DNA of 37,729 nt. It comes from Verrucomicrobiota bacterium. Its GTDB lineage: Bacteria; Verrucomicrobiota; Verrucomicrobiia; Limisphaerales; UBA1319. Below, piece by piece: positions 1 through 9,952 of the stretch (within the stretch, counting starts at the first letter, position 1; each line of letters opens with the position of its first letter). Below the pieces are notes generated by a model. It was not told the DNA's origin. It saw only the letters and a program-made list of their open reading frames with translations, and searched no databases. Both the position numbers and the translations under genes were made by a program. The stretch covers positions 1 through 37,729 of the forward strand of contig JAKLHY010000046.1 in assembly GCA_022709905.1 (NCBI GenBank), in the 5' to 3' direction.

Positions 1-246
1 AGCAAATCGATCAGCACTGAAAACTCCCTCAGGTCTGGGATCGTAACCGAGGGCGCGGAGGTCGAGGGACTCCATCCACTGGGCCAGCTCATAAAGAGGG
101 TCCTTGGCCAGGGTGAGGTTGACGGCGAGCCGGAGGATGAGATCGGCCCGGGCAAAGGATTGGCGGTCGGAGCTGGGGATGTGCTCCAGAAGGATTTCGC
201 GCAAACGCACTCGCCCGGCAATGGATCGGATGAGAGGCAAGGCCAA
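1..246 (-). CDS. IS1634-family (DUF4277) transposase, N-terminal part, cut by the window edge
   Basis: Reading the minus strand from about 270 down to 1 gives an open frame without stops. Near its end it contains NLTLAKDPLYELAQWMESLD followed by RALGYDPRP and FSADRFA. This resembles the N-terminal DUF4277 region of IS1634-type DDE transposases, which typically shows a hydrophobic LxLxxLxxxxxPLY stretch, an acidic/aromatic patch and a DDR-like motif. The rest of the gene, including the DDE catalytic core, lies left of the window. No ATG is available. A TTG at 246 preceded by a CGAGGG-like ribosome site is the best start I can propose, but the frame stays open further upstream. I infer an insertion sequence extending left. 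The right terminal repeat should lie somewhere in 250-430 but cannot be fixed without the other end. The gene could also be a degenerate remnant. Confidence 0.6.
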   Translation of the reverse strand, partial: MALPLIRSIAGRVRLREILLEHIPSSDRQSFARADLILRLAVNLTLAKDPLYELAQWMESLDLRALGYDPRPEGVFSADRFA

Positions 247-573
247 AAAGCCCTCGGAGTCTCGATCTCTACACCGCGAAAAACAAAAAAAACTAAATCG
301 ACCCTGCAAATGCGCCGCTCCAGACAAAAGCAGATTGCACACAAGAGCTTCAGCCTCTGAAGCTTGCCGCGACATAAATCACGGAAATCCCCGTTTTTGA
401 GGTGCGGAATGTAGGCGCTGAGGCCGAAAACTGAAGGGCTTTTTTCCGCATCCACTTGCCCTTAAATTAGTTGGCTCGGCGACAGTCGGCTATGCTTTTG
501 CTCATCGGCGCTTTTGGGGAGCGGTTTTTGGGCTTTCATGGATGAAACGGAACCGCTGCTGAGTCCCCGAGCA
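247..573. other. Non-coding gap between IS fragment and sigma-factor gene
   Basis: No convincing gene is visible here. The gap holds an A-rich stretch at 279-294 and a perfect 8-bp hairpin at 346-364 (AGCTTCAG, loop CCT, CTGAAGCT). It probably also holds the end of the insertion sequence whose transposase begins near 246. The hairpin lies about 210 bases beyond the sigma-factor stop and has no T-run, so it is a weak terminator candidate at best. Confidence 0.4.
346..364. repeat. Perfect 8-bp hairpin with 3-base loop
   Basis: AGCTTCAG at 346-353 and CTGAAGCT at 357-364 are exact inverse complements around CCT. It lies between the transposase fragment and the sigma-factor gene. It could belong to the insertion-sequence end or act as a weak terminator; nothing in the sequence decides this. 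Confidence 0.4.
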
Positions 574-2127
574 CTATTTTGCTCGTTGTTTAGCCCGAAG
601 GTCCTGCTGCAGTTTGCCAATTCCTGACGGGGGCGGAAGTCCTTGCGCGTTTGGCGAATTCGTGGTTTTGGCCGCAGTCTCCGAGAGATGGGGGTGGGCT
701 GAGTCTCGAGTTTGGCCTGAAGAAAACTCGGACCGGGTTTCCCGGACGACCCCGTTTTCAATGATCACGGAATGGCTGAAGCCATAATTGGTTGAAAAGG
801 ACTGTGGGCCGCCCGCTGGGACTCCTGGAAATCCGAAAGCCGGTCCTGAGACAGTTCCAGTTCCTCCAATAGAACCGCCTCCGAAGCCTCCGACAACAGC
901 CCCTCCGCCGCCACTCGTGCCGCCGCTTCCACCCGCAGAAAATCCAGCGCCTCCTCCGGCACCAGCCGTTCCTCCGAATCCTGCGCTTCCTCCGGCACCA
1001 CCTCCCATCGTGATCGATCCACCGCCGCCGCCACCGGCGAATCCACCGCCCCCTCCTCCGGAACCAGAATAAGGTCCAATCTGACTTCCGAATTGCCGTC
1101 GGGAGATTCTGCCGCGAGAACCATAATTTGGTCCTGGCGGAATCTGAGGAACGGGGCCTGTAGGTTGAGGGCCAAAGCCTGTGACCGGGACGGACAACGG
1201 TTTTGAGGATGCGGGATTTGTAGTTGCTGGCAATCCGGGAAGGGGACGGGTGATTTCGCCCGGCACGGCGGCATAGTCGGTTGCCGAAGGGGGTGTCTTG
1301 ACTTCGGTCGGGGGGATTGGGGCTGATGTCTGAACCGAGGACGGTTGGGACTGTTGGGACGATGGAGAATGGGATGACGGGCGGTGGCAGAGAAGCCAAC
1401 CTGTTCCACCGCTCAACGATAAGGCCAGGATAGCGGCGGCCGTTTTGAGGCCAATCCAGGAGATTGCGGACTGGGACGCCGACGCGCCCGTGGAGGCCGT
1501 GGCGGCCTGGGCCAGGGAGATTTTGCCCAAGGCATGAAGCAAGCTGGCGGGCGCGGCTTTGGCGCTGTTCGCCAAGAGCGTCCCGAGGATCGTCAGTTCC
1601 ACGACAACGCCCCGGGCCCGCAGGTTGTGCCTGAGCTGTTCCAAGGCGACGGCGATCCGCCGGGATACGGTGGGTTGAGACAGGCCTTGGGCTTTCGCGA
1701 TCTCACACATGGTTTTCTGTTCCAGGTAATGCAGGACCAGGAGTTCGCGCAAATCGGCGGGGATTTCCTCAAGGGCCTCATCGACCAGGGGTTCGATCTG
1801 GCGCCAGGGCTCTCTGGCCTCGAGGTGATCGGCCGCGTAGGCCTCTTCCCTGCGCCGGCGAGAGGTGTTTTCACGCACTAAATCGATCGAGCGCCGCGTG
1901 GCGACTTGATGCAACCAACTGCCCAAGGATCCGGTGATCCGATGGGCGCTTTTCACGAGTTGATAAAAGGTCTCCTGAACGACATCCGCTGCCTGGGCTT
2001 CGTTTCCGAGAACGCGGTGACAAGTGCCAAAGACCATGGAAGCGTAACGATGGATGATGGCGGTAAGGGCCGCGTTATCGCTATGGCACACGAAGCGTTG
2101 AAGGAGTGTTTGATCAGGTTGTTCCAT
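574..2127 (-). CDS. ECF-type RNA polymerase sigma factor with transmembrane segment and Gly-rich C-terminal extension
   Basis: The product has 517 residues, against about 170-200 for an ordinary ECF sigma factor. Sigma region 2 lies at about residues 8-85 (MVFGTCHRVLGNEAQAADVV, QETFYQL). Region 4 lies at about 110-170 with the helix-turn-helix LSQPTVSRRIAVALEQLRH. After this come an Ala-rich linker, one predicted membrane helix at about 226-247 (IGLKTAAAILALSLSGG), a Pro/Ser-rich spacer and a very Gly-rich tract at about 355-440. The ATG at 2127 has an AAGG ribosome site about 8 bases upstream. No separate anti-sigma gene is adjacent, so I infer that the membrane-spanning tail itself may control or localise the sigma domain. 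Sigma factors with such fused extensions occur in Planctomycetes and Verrucomicrobia. The target promoters are unknown, but the next genes upstream encode giant exported proteins on the same strand. Confidence 0.85.
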   Translation of the reverse strand: MEQPDQTLLQRFVCHSDNAALTAIIHRYASMVFGTCHRVLGNEAQAADVVQETFYQLVKSAHRITGSLGSWLHQVATRRSIDLVRENTSRRRREEAYAADHLEAREPWRQIEPLVDEALEEIPADLRELLVLHYLEQKTMCEIAKAQGLSQPTVSRRIAVALEQLRHNLRARGVVVELTILGTLLANSAKAAPASLLHALGKISLAQAATASTGASASQSAISWIGLKTAAAILALSLSGGTGWLLCHRPSSHSPSSQQSQPSSVQTSAPIPPTEVKTPPSATDYAAVPGEITRPLPGLPATTNPASSKPLSVPVTGFGPQPTGPVPQIPPGPNYGSRGRISRRQFGSQIGPYSGSGGGGGGFAGGGGGGSITMGGGAGGSAGFGGTAGAGGGAGFSAGGSGGTSGGGGAVVGGFGGGSIGGTGTVSGPAFGFPGVPAGGPQSFSTNYGFSHSVIIENGVVRETRSEFSSGQTRDSAHPHLSETAAKTTNSPNAQGLPPPSGIGKLQQDLRAKQRAK

Positions 2128-2372
2128 AGAATTGCCTTTTCAATCCCGGACGAACCTCAAACTGTCCCGACTTTTTAGCGCCGACCCTCACCACGTCGCT
2201 CGTTCACCCTGATCCCCCAAAGCTCCGCGCGGCTTGGATCAGAGATACGTGATCGGTTCGCATTGGAACGGATCGTTCAAAGAACTCGCACCGGTATCTT
2301 AACTTGTTCGCCCGGTTCTATCAATAGATCGGAGCCGAATGCAAAATTATGCATGCGCAATGATTTAAAGTG

Positions 2373-5300
2373 TTACCACCCTGGCTGGATGCCCGGTTGG
2401 CTCACGAGACGGAGCCGGTAATATCGGTGGTTTGCGACGAGAGGAGCCTCAAGCCACAGAGTGTTTATCCGGCTTTGGGCGAGCGGACCGATTGTTGTCA
2501 GATTTTGCCAGTGTCCCTCGGTGAGGTCATCGCAGCTTTCGATGGCATAAACGCGACGGGAGGGAGTTCGAAAGGACAACAGTGCCCCCTGATGTGGGAC
2601 GGCCTGAAGGAGAAGGCGCAAGTCGCTCGATGGATCGTTGGGATCTGTTCCGGCAAGGTATTCGGCGAGGTTATTCATGCCGTCCTGATCGCGATCCAGG
2701 GCAACGTCGGTGTTGTCGGATGGATTGAATCCAAAGAAATGTTCCCAATCATCCGGGAGACCGTCCTGGTCGGTGTCCTGGAATGATGAATCGGACTGGT
2801 TCGGAATGCCAGGGCTGGGATGGAGCCTGAAGAAGCTCAAGGACCGGCTCGGTTCCGGAAAAGGTCCTTGGGAGACCCCGAGGGATTGGGGGCCGAAATA
2901 AAGGGCATCGATCGGTTCGCCGCTGAGATTGAACAGGCCCAGGCCTTCGCCCTCAGCATCCAGTTGGAAGGCCAGATGATCCTGGCCTTTGGCGGTTTCG
3001 TTATCCGCCTGAAACACGCGGTACCCATCTTGACCGGCCCCAATAAAGGAGAGGGGAGGGAAACGATGACGTGAGACGTCGATCAGGTCGTCGGTCAGGC
3101 TCAGGCCGTCCAACGGCACCGGGAAAGGATCTGGATTACGAATTTCGAGCCAGTCGTTTCCGGCAAAGGGCCGGGCCATCCATTCGTTGATGCGGAGGTG
3201 TTGGGGATTGCCGGTGGGGCAGGGGATGTTGGCGGAGCCAAAACTGGGCAAGGTCAAGCCCCAGGAGCCGTCGGGCAGACAGCCGATGCCATGATCAGCG
3301 ATTTGGAGGCCAAAGACCACCGTGTCGATCAGCCGGCTTGCGCGCGAGGGCGTGTCGAACAGATAAAGCCGATCTCCTTCCTGGCTGAGTTTGAAACCGA
3401 GAGTCGAAATTTCCGGGATGGATTTGTCCGAGGCGGCGAGAACCAAGAACCCGCCAGCCTGGAGGATCGAGCCGGGTGGAAAGACAAAGGCTCGCGGAAC
3501 ATTGAGATCGTCACTCAGACTCATGCCACCCAGATCCACCGGTTCGGAACCCGGATTGTGGAGTTCAACCAGGTCCGGGTATGAACCATTGAGGGGCTGC
3601 GCGCTGCGATTGCGAGCGAGGATTTCATTGATCCGTACTGAAGGAGAGGGGGTCGCGTGAGGATCCACAAGCCAGGATGCGGTGACGGTGGATTCTTCAC
3701 CCGGGACTGCGAAATTGGCTGGGGTGAATCCGAGGACGGATAAGTGATGCGAGCCCGGTTGCAGGAGCTTGAGTTGAATCCAGTCGGCGACGGGCATGAT
3801 TTCGCTCCAGGGACCTTCATCCAGGCGGAACCGGTAGTGGGTAACGCCCGCTCCTCCCACCTGGAAGATGGCGTCTGTCTGGGTCGTCACAGTCCCAGGG
3901 CCGCCGGCAAGAAAAACGCCCGCAGGAATCAAAGCTCCGCGATCCAAACCCCACGTTCCAGTGGATAAAGCGGGGGAGTTCGGGTTCAGGACAAAATCGT
4001 GAACGCTGACGGGTGTAGTGCCCTCGAGAGGAGGGGGATGTTTAAAGCTTGGATCCAGAACCCAGTTGTTTCGCGCGGTCGGGAGAACATCGAAGCGAGG
4101 CAAGAGGTTGTTACGAGCGGTGATAAAGCTGGAAGAAACTTCGGAGCGGGATGGGGCGATGACGACAGCCGGGCTTTCCCAGATGATGTTGCTGTCCAGG
4201 TCCAGTTGTTGTTCGAGGTGGGGTTCACGCTTGTTTTGGAGCGGAGCGTTCAGGAGGATTGCCGAAAACTTCATTCCGTAGATCGTGTTGAAGGCCAGGC
4301 TGAAGGAACTCGAATGATCGGCCTGGACGCCGTAATCGCACTGAAAGAAGACATTTCTGATTCCGTTCATCATCGAGGGCCGATCGCCAACCATCGATAC
4401 CGCGATAGCGCAAGCGCTGTCACTTCGACGATTCGAGTTGCAGGCGGCTTGGAAAAGATTCCCTGCCACCCAGGCATCCAGGCCCGCCAGATCAATGTGA
4501 TCGTCGCCGGTTCCGAGAAACACATTGTCCCGGATGATTACCAGCGGCGAATCTTCGCCGTTTCCTTCGATGCGCAACGTATCGTTTTGTCCGCCGGTTT
4601 GGCCGAACTGGTTTCGGGCGAGGAGACAGTTGCCGGTTTGAGGAGGCGCATGGATGCTGATCATGCCGGTGTTTGAAGTGGGGGGGAAGGCGCAGTCGGT
4701 GATGACGCATGAACAGGAGTCCAGATCCAGGTAGGAGCCCGTCGTGTTGGTAAAGGTCACGTGATCAAGTTCGAGATGTGTGTTCGACGCCCGGATGATG
4801 GCGGAAGGAGCGGCGCACCCGCTCAAGACCACATGGGAAAGACGATTTGTTGTCGATGACGTCAGGAAGGTCAAGCCCGCCCAGTTGTCCGAAGAATCCG
4901 GTTGGCGGTCGAGGCGGATGGGATTGGCTTCCGTACCCTCCATCAAGAGCCGGCCTTCGATCCTCAATTCCGCATCCGGCCCCAGCAAGATCGTTGCGCC
5001 TTGAAGGATGCGCAACGTGACGCCTGGGTTGACGGTGACCGATTGCGGAATCCAGAAGGGACCACCGGCAGGAGACCAGGTTGCGTCAGCCTCGAGGCGG
5101 GTGGGCGGTTGTTGAACCCGGCCATCATCATGCCAAACCAGGATCTGATCTTTTTGAAATACCGCACCCGAGGGATCGAAGCAACGCACCGTGACGGTGT
5201 TGAAACCGGGCTGAAGCGGCAGGTTGTGCGTCCACCAGATGCCTTCCCAGGCGGACCACTGGACAGGTTGATGGTTCACGGTGACGGCTCGACAGCGGAC

Positions 5301-7541
5301 GACATCCGCCCGTCCGGAAATGTCCATCGCCGGCCGGGTGCTTTGGTAGTATCCATTCTGGCGGGGCAATTCCACTTTGATGCTAAGTTGTCTGGGGATC
5401 TGGGATTGAACAAAGGCGCATCGGGCGGCCATGAAATCCTTCATGGCCTGAAGATGGTTTGTGGGGGCCGAGGCGGCGATGGTTTGCCCGAGAAGCGGAT
5501 GGAAAATCGCCGGACTAAAAGTTTGCTCGATCTGGTCAAGCAGTTCTTCGAAATACATCGGAGCAAACTCGGGCGCCTTCATGAGTCGCGAAATGCGAGG
5601 ATTATAAGCGCCGCGCCACAGGTTTTCTTCGATCCGGCCGGCGGTGTCACCCTGGCCCATGATTGTGTCGAGATCGTGGGCGATCAGGAGAGCCCGGGGA
5701 TCCTGTCGGCCAAAGTAAAGGAAGTAATCATCTCCGTATCCGTTCCCGAGACAGGTTTCCATGTTGACCACCAGGGTTTCGAGGGCAAAGTATCTCAACC
5801 ATTGGCGGACTGGCAGAACGTTGGTGACAGTCGGCGCGAACTCAGCCTCCGGAGTCGTATCCAAAACACGAGCGAGTTCGATTAGATCGGACCAATTATC
5901 CTCGCTTTGATTCGAGCCTTTGAAGTAGTTGACCCGGTAAGGGGCGGGGTTGGTTCCCAGATAGCTTAGGTTGGCGCCCGGTTCAGCCACTCGTATGCCT
6001 TCATAAATACTCCCTCCCGAATCGTTCGGGGAAATGCGACGGATAAAATCGTCGTTGATTACCTCGTTGCAGGCATAGACACCGAACGAAGGCGGTCCGG
6101 GAGTGGATAGATCGAGACCATTGACGCGCGCCTCAGCCAGGTGCGATCGATGAAGGGGAAGACCGGCGCGCCGGTAGACAGCGCTTCCGGCGGCTTGGAC
6201 AATGGGATACTGGGCGTTGAGATTGACAGCGACGACATCATTCCATGGAAACTGATGCGTGAAGTTGACTCGATAGCTTTGCGGCTGACGCCAGGCACTG
6301 CCGTTGCCTCGATTGCACACGCCGGCCAGGTAGCGGACCTGGATTTTGTTGCCTTCCTCGCTGATCCAGGTCGCATTGAATTGTGACCGGCTGGGCGATT
6401 GATAGGGGGTTGGATACGGCGCGGCCGGCCAGTTGAGGTTGATTTGCTTGAGTTCAGCGGCGTCCACGGCGCGAAACACCAATCGGTATAAGGGATGCTG
6501 AAAGGTTTGTTTGGCATCCACCACCTGATAGAGGGCGTTGAGAGTTTGGATTGACACTCCGTCTTCGACAGCCGGAGACGGCCAGGAGCGCCGATTTCCC
6601 TGCTGATCGCGAGCCTCGAGGTAAAACTCCACGACCGCCCCATTGGTTTGCGCGGGCAAGATGGCGCTCCATAACCCGTCGTTGGCCAATCCGTCGCCGT
6701 GTTGTCCGTCATCGCCCAGGTTGACGGTGTTGAAGTGCGCGGCACCATCAAGACGATAGAACACCTGGGCGGATAAGGATTCCCGCGACTCGTCCAGGAG
6801 CCTCGCGGAAATTTTCACCGGGTCGCTGGAGGCCGGTATGGGAGGCGTGTGAACGGTGTCCAGGATCAAGGGCGCGGTGTTCGTGCTCAGGACGGAATTG
6901 GCTTGGCCGGGTGTGCCGCCGGTCGTGCGGCTGGGAAGCCAGTTTTGTCCCTCCTCATTCGGCAAGGAGGGATTGACCAATTCGAGCGAACTGCCGCCGC
7001 CGTCGGCGGGGCTCTGCCAGATCCACCCCCGGTGGCCATAATCCACAGGAGCGCGAACCCGCATCGACCAGTCTCCATCATCGGAATAGCGAACCTCATG
7101 GACGACCCGGCCGCCGGCGTCCAATAGCTGTAATTTTTCCCCCTGGTTGCTTAGCCGGCCTTCCCAATTGCCCAGGACTCGAGCCACGTCCGGATACAGA
7201 GCGCGGAAGCGTTCTGTGTCGGCGGCAATCACCAGGTATTCTCCCGCCTCCAGTTCGATGTCCGGAAACGTCCAATGAACACCGGAGGCGAATTGCCAGT
7301 CGCGCAGATTCACCGAAGTCGATCCCCGATTCCACAGCTCGAGGAATTCCTCACGGGCGTCCTCGGAGGCTGGATGATACATGATTTCGTTGAGGAGAAT
7401 GGATGACACCGAAGGAGCGCCGTGGAGAGTAAGGCATGCGGCCATGCCAAGCGTCAAGTTCATCATCCGAAACCCGGGCTTTCCTTTCGGCGGGCAACCG
7501 ATCAGGCCACAAGGTGCCTCCGCACTTTTTGACCGCGTCAT
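2373..7541 (-). CDS. Giant exported lamin-tail / CotH-like / parallel beta-helix protein
   Basis: About 1722 residues from the chosen ATG at 7541. Other in-frame starts are ATG at 7571 and 7466; the open frame further upstream overlaps the next gene and is rejected. A basic stretch (PPKGKPGFR) followed by a hydrophobic run (MMNLTLGMAACLTLHGA) suggests a signal peptide. Domains in order: lamin-tail domain at about 45-110 (LLNEIMYHP, YLVIAAD); CotH-like region at about 480-640 including LIAHDLDTIMGQGD; right-handed beta-helix repeats at about 840-1130; two further lamin-tail domains at about 1305-1375 and 1450-1520; Ca-binding DTDQDGLPDDWE and DRDQDGMNNLAEY repeats at about 1585-1635; and a final beta-rich module ending YYRLRL. 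This is a surface or secreted modular protein. CotH relatives can be atypical kinases, but activity here is not shown. It is the third of three same-strand genes. Confidence 0.8.
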   Translation of the reverse strand: MTRSKSAEAPCGLIGCPPKGKPGFRMMNLTLGMAACLTLHGAPSVSSILLNEIMYHPASEDAREEFLELWNRGSTSVNLRDWQFASGVHWTFPDIELEAGEYLVIAADTERFRALYPDVARVLGNWEGRLSNQGEKLQLLDAGGRVVHEVRYSDDGDWSMRVRAPVDYGHRGWIWQSPADGGGSSLELVNPSLPNEEGQNWLPSRTTGGTPGQANSVLSTNTAPLILDTVHTPPIPASSDPVKISARLLDESRESLSAQVFYRLDGAAHFNTVNLGDDGQHGDGLANDGLWSAILPAQTNGAVVEFYLEARDQQGNRRSWPSPAVEDGVSIQTLNALYQVVDAKQTFQHPLYRLVFRAVDAAELKQINLNWPAAPYPTPYQSPSRSQFNATWISEEGNKIQVRYLAGVCNRGNGSAWRQPQSYRVNFTHQFPWNDVVAVNLNAQYPIVQAAGSAVYRRAGLPLHRSHLAEARVNGLDLSTPGPPSFGVYACNEVINDDFIRRISPNDSGGSIYEGIRVAEPGANLSYLGTNPAPYRVNYFKGSNQSEDNWSDLIELARVLDTTPEAEFAPTVTNVLPVRQWLRYFALETLVVNMETCLGNGYGDDYFLYFGRQDPRALLIAHDLDTIMGQGDTAGRIEENLWRGAYNPRISRLMKAPEFAPMYFEELLDQIEQTFSPAIFHPLLGQTIAASAPTNHLQAMKDFMAARCAFVQSQIPRQLSIKVELPRQNGYYQSTRPAMDISGRADVVRCRAVTVNHQPVQWSAWEGIWWTHNLPLQPGFNTVTVRCFDPSGAVFQKDQILVWHDDGRVQQPPTRLEADATWSPAGGPFWIPQSVTVNPGVTLRILQGATILLGPDAELRIEGRLLMEGTEANPIRLDRQPDSSDNWAGLTFLTSSTTNRLSHVVLSGCAAPSAIIRASNTHLELDHVTFTNTTGSYLDLDSCSCVITDCAFPPTSNTGMISIHAPPQTGNCLLARNQFGQTGGQNDTLRIEGNGEDSPLVIIRDNVFLGTGDDHIDLAGLDAWVAGNLFQAACNSNRRSDSACAIAVSMVGDRPSMMNGIRNVFFQCDYGVQADHSSSFSLAFNTIYGMKFSAILLNAPLQNKREPHLEQQLDLDSNIIWESPAVVIAPSRSEVSSSFITARNNLLPRFDVLPTARNNWVLDPSFKHPPPLEGTTPVSVHDFVLNPNSPALSTGTWGLDRGALIPAGVFLAGGPGTVTTQTDAIFQVGGAGVTHYRFRLDEGPWSEIMPVADWIQLKLLQPGSHHLSVLGFTPANFAVPGEESTVTASWLVDPHATPSPSVRINEILARNRSAQPLNGSYPDLVELHNPGSEPVDLGGMSLSDDLNVPRAFVFPPGSILQAGGFLVLAASDKSIPEISTLGFKLSQEGDRLYLFDTPSRASRLIDTVVFGLQIADHGIGCLPDGSWGLTLPSFGSANIPCPTGNPQHLRINEWMARPFAGNDWLEIRNPDPFPVPLDGLSLTDDLIDVSRHRFPPLSFIGAGQDGYRVFQADNETAKGQDHLAFQLDAEGEGLGLFNLSGEPIDALYFGPQSLGVSQGPFPEPSRSLSFFRLHPSPGIPNQSDSSFQDTDQDGLPDDWEHFFGFNPSDNTDVALDRDQDGMNNLAEYLAGTDPNDPSSDLRLLLQAVPHQGALLSFRTPSRRVYAIESCDDLTEGHWQNLTTIGPLAQSRINTLWLEAPLVANHRYYRLRLVSQPGIQPGW

Positions 7542-7602
7542 TTTCCCGGGATCTTTGCTGCGATCGAACATAATGAACAATCCGTTATTCCGCTCACCCC
7601 TG

Positions 7603-9885
7603 TCAAAGGCGCAATCGATAAAACCGGGATGATCCACCGGTGGGAATGCCCAACGGACTATGGACATCGGGCATCGGGGTCCAGGATCCCTGGCTGGTTT
7701 CCGAACATTCCAGGATCGCATCCGAACGGTTCCAGACCAGCCAGAGTGTGGATGCGGTCTGGGCCCAGAACAGCTCGAGGAACACCGGGGGACTCTTCTC
7801 CACGAAAGCTGCGGCCGCAATTCCCGTGAGGTCGCCGCCTTGTGGTTTTTCGAGGCTGACTAGAACCATGGGATCAATCGTTGGGGCTGGAGAAAGCGGC
7901 GGAATCCAATTCAAGGTTTGACCGGGCGCAAAGGCCAGGGTGCCGGTCTGGAGGATTCCTCGCGCGCTGATCAAGGAATAATTGACCTGCACAGGGCGAG
8001 AGCTGAAGCAACTCAGGCCCACAGGGATTCCCTGGATAAGCTGTTGGATAGCATCCTGGGTTTTGTGGAGCGCAAGGCCGATGCCCACGGGATCGTCCGG
8101 TCGTCCGGATCGGAACCGGGCGAGTTGCGGGCCATCTTTAGATGGATCCCATATCGCGTTGTCGGGATGCCAGGGATTGGGTTGGCTGAGATAATTGCTG
8201 CGCAAATCCATCTGTGCGCTGCGATAGGTCCAGTCGCCCCAGGTCATGCCCCAGGCATCGCGCTGGTTATAGAGAAGCAAGGATTGGGTGAGGCGCAGGA
8301 AACCCGCATAGTTCCAGTCATAATTGTCGCCGAACCGGGCGCCCACAATATTTCCCACACATAGCAGCCGATCCCCGTTGACGATGGGGCTGTCATAGGT
8401 CTGACTCCAGCCGGCTTCGATCCCCTGGCCGCAATTCATCAAGACCGTGTCATAGACGCTGCCCACCCGGCCTCCGCCAGACCACGCCAGACCCTCATGG
8501 TAGCAGGACTCAATCCAGCAATTCGTCACAAGCACCGTCCCGGCGGATCCTGAGCCCGCGTCCAAACCATCATCCTTGGCCCAGCCCAGGAGGCTGTCTC
8601 TGAGCTCATGCGTTCCCTGCACCAGGTAAAGGGCGTCGAAGTCATCGTCCTGGAACAGGGGACTGTCCTCGGGGAACTCGATTAGGGCTGACCGGCGAAT
8701 GGATACGGATCCGCCTTCAAACTGGCCGGTCATAATGCAGCGTTGCACGAGGCAGCCTTCGAGTTCAAAAGTGGCCATGTAACCATTGCCTGCCTGGCCG
8801 GGATTATCAATGAGATAACAGTTGGTCAAGGAAACTCGGGCTCCGTTCTGGCCCACAAACAACGGTTGCTCAGGCCGGTGAGAAAAACCAAAGTGATGTG
8901 GAAAGAAGGCGGGATCTCCTCCGCCTCCGGTCAGGATGGCGCCAGTGATTTCGATGATCGAGCTGTTGGTCAGGGCCAGGAAGCCACCCCAAGGCTGGTG
9001 GGTGTGTCGGGGCATGAAGAGGATGGGGTTCTCAGTGTTGCCGTGCCCTAGAAAACGGCCGCTGATCTTGAGGTTTACCAGTGGTTCCAGCAATACGACG
9101 GCTCCGGGTCCCACGCTGAGTTCGGTGTTCGCCGAAACCTCCAGATCGTTGGTGACAAGGATTCGCGCGCCACTTGCCCACGCCACCGTCCCCGTCAGCG
9201 TGCCTCCGACGGTTTGCCAGGAGGTTTGATCCTCGATGACAACCGGATGACGGTTTGTGAGCGAATGCAGCCGCGTTTCGAGTTCGACCCGACCGGGTGT
9301 CTCGGCCGCGAGCAGGCGTGAACCAATGCCCCGCCGCAGTTGGAGAGTTGTGGTCCGATTTCCGGAGACTTCCACCAGGCCATTCAAGCGTACCGGTTCG
9401 CGGTTGGTTTCCTCGATCCAGGCGATGAGAGGAATCGGATAGTCTCGAGGCATCGCGGCGGGCCCAATTACGCGGAGACGACGGCCTGAAAACTCGGCGG
9501 GGCTCGAATTGATAACGGGAAAAGGCGTCCAGGGTGGGAGGCCCCATTCGCTGTTGTTACGTTCGCTCGACCGAATGATGAAAGGAAGGGTTCGTTCCTC
9601 GATCCGGAGGTCTGTCAGGCGGGTGGTTTGGATTCGGAGTTCGTGGTAATCGACGGCGGAAATCCGGTGCAGGACATTCGTTTGCAGGGGCTTGTTGTCC
9701 AGCCAGCAGGCGTATTCATATCCCGGCTGCCCCGGGATCCTGAATTCCACCGCGTCGGTATACACCTGACGTTCGAGAAGGCCCTCGACTGGAATCGTGC
9801 TTGGGGCGGGGTGGACTGCGATCGCGGACAAAAGCAAACCCACCGCGAGCGTAGGCCATGTTGACGATTGGCAATTGAGGCGCAT
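7603..9885 (-). CDS. Exported right-handed parallel beta-helix protein
   Basis: About 760 residues from ATG 9885, which gives the signal peptide MRLNCQSSTWPTLAVGLLLS followed by AIAVHPAPS. A longer frame to 9924 lacks a good signal and is less likely. The central part (about 250-540) shows short repeating strands of the form LTNCYLIDN, LEGCLVQRC, IRRSALIEF, LRDSLLGWA and VTNCWIESC, which is the pattern of right-handed parallel beta-helix proteins (pectate-lyase-like fold). No catalytic set is recognisable, so I do not assign an enzyme activity; binding or a structural role is equally possible. The C-terminus (about 700-760) is the same type of module as in the neighbours, with WTPMPDVHSPLG and a final FYRLRL. 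The stop is about 60 bases ahead of the lamin-tail gene's start, and the gene lies 67 bases downstream of the CotH gene's stop, so the three genes probably form one transcription unit. Confidence 0.75.
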   Translation of the reverse strand: MRLNCQSSTWPTLAVGLLLSAIAVHPAPSTIPVEGLLERQVYTDAVEFRIPGQPGYEYACWLDNKPLQTNVLHRISAVDYHELRIQTTRLTDLRIEERTLPFIIRSSERNNSEWGLPPWTPFPVINSSPAEFSGRRLRVIGPAAMPRDYPIPLIAWIEETNREPVRLNGLVEVSGNRTTTLQLRRGIGSRLLAAETPGRVELETRLHSLTNRHPVVIEDQTSWQTVGGTLTGTVAWASGARILVTNDLEVSANTELSVGPGAVVLLEPLVNLKISGRFLGHGNTENPILFMPRHTHQPWGGFLALTNSSIIEITGAILTGGGGDPAFFPHHFGFSHRPEQPLFVGQNGARVSLTNCYLIDNPGQAGNGYMATFELEGCLVQRCIMTGQFEGGSVSIRRSALIEFPEDSPLFQDDDFDALYLVQGTHELRDSLLGWAKDDGLDAGSGSAGTVLVTNCWIESCYHEGLAWSGGGRVGSVYDTVLMNCGQGIEAGWSQTYDSPIVNGDRLLCVGNIVGARFGDNYDWNYAGFLRLTQSLLLYNQRDAWGMTWGDWTYRSAQMDLRSNYLSQPNPWHPDNAIWDPSKDGPQLARFRSGRPDDPVGIGLALHKTQDAIQQLIQGIPVGLSCFSSRPVQVNYSLISARGILQTGTLAFAPGQTLNWIPPLSPAPTIDPMVLVSLEKPQGGDLTGIAAAAFVEKSPPVFLELFWAQTASTLWLVWNRSDAILECSETSQGSWTPMPDVHSPLGIPTGGSSRFYRLRL

Positions 9886-9952
9886 CACGGTGAGACTTTC
9901 AACCAGGACAGCCGGTGGGAGCAAGCCCGGAGTCCGCGCAGGATCCCGGATC

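Noticed and set aside
788..1072. Pro-rich open frame on the plus strand
   Set aside because: It is the antisense image of the Gly-rich tract of the sigma factor; low complexity and no start context.
7542..7820. N-terminal extension of the giant lamin-tail frame
   Set aside because: It overlaps the C-terminus of the beta-helix gene and lacks signal-peptide character.
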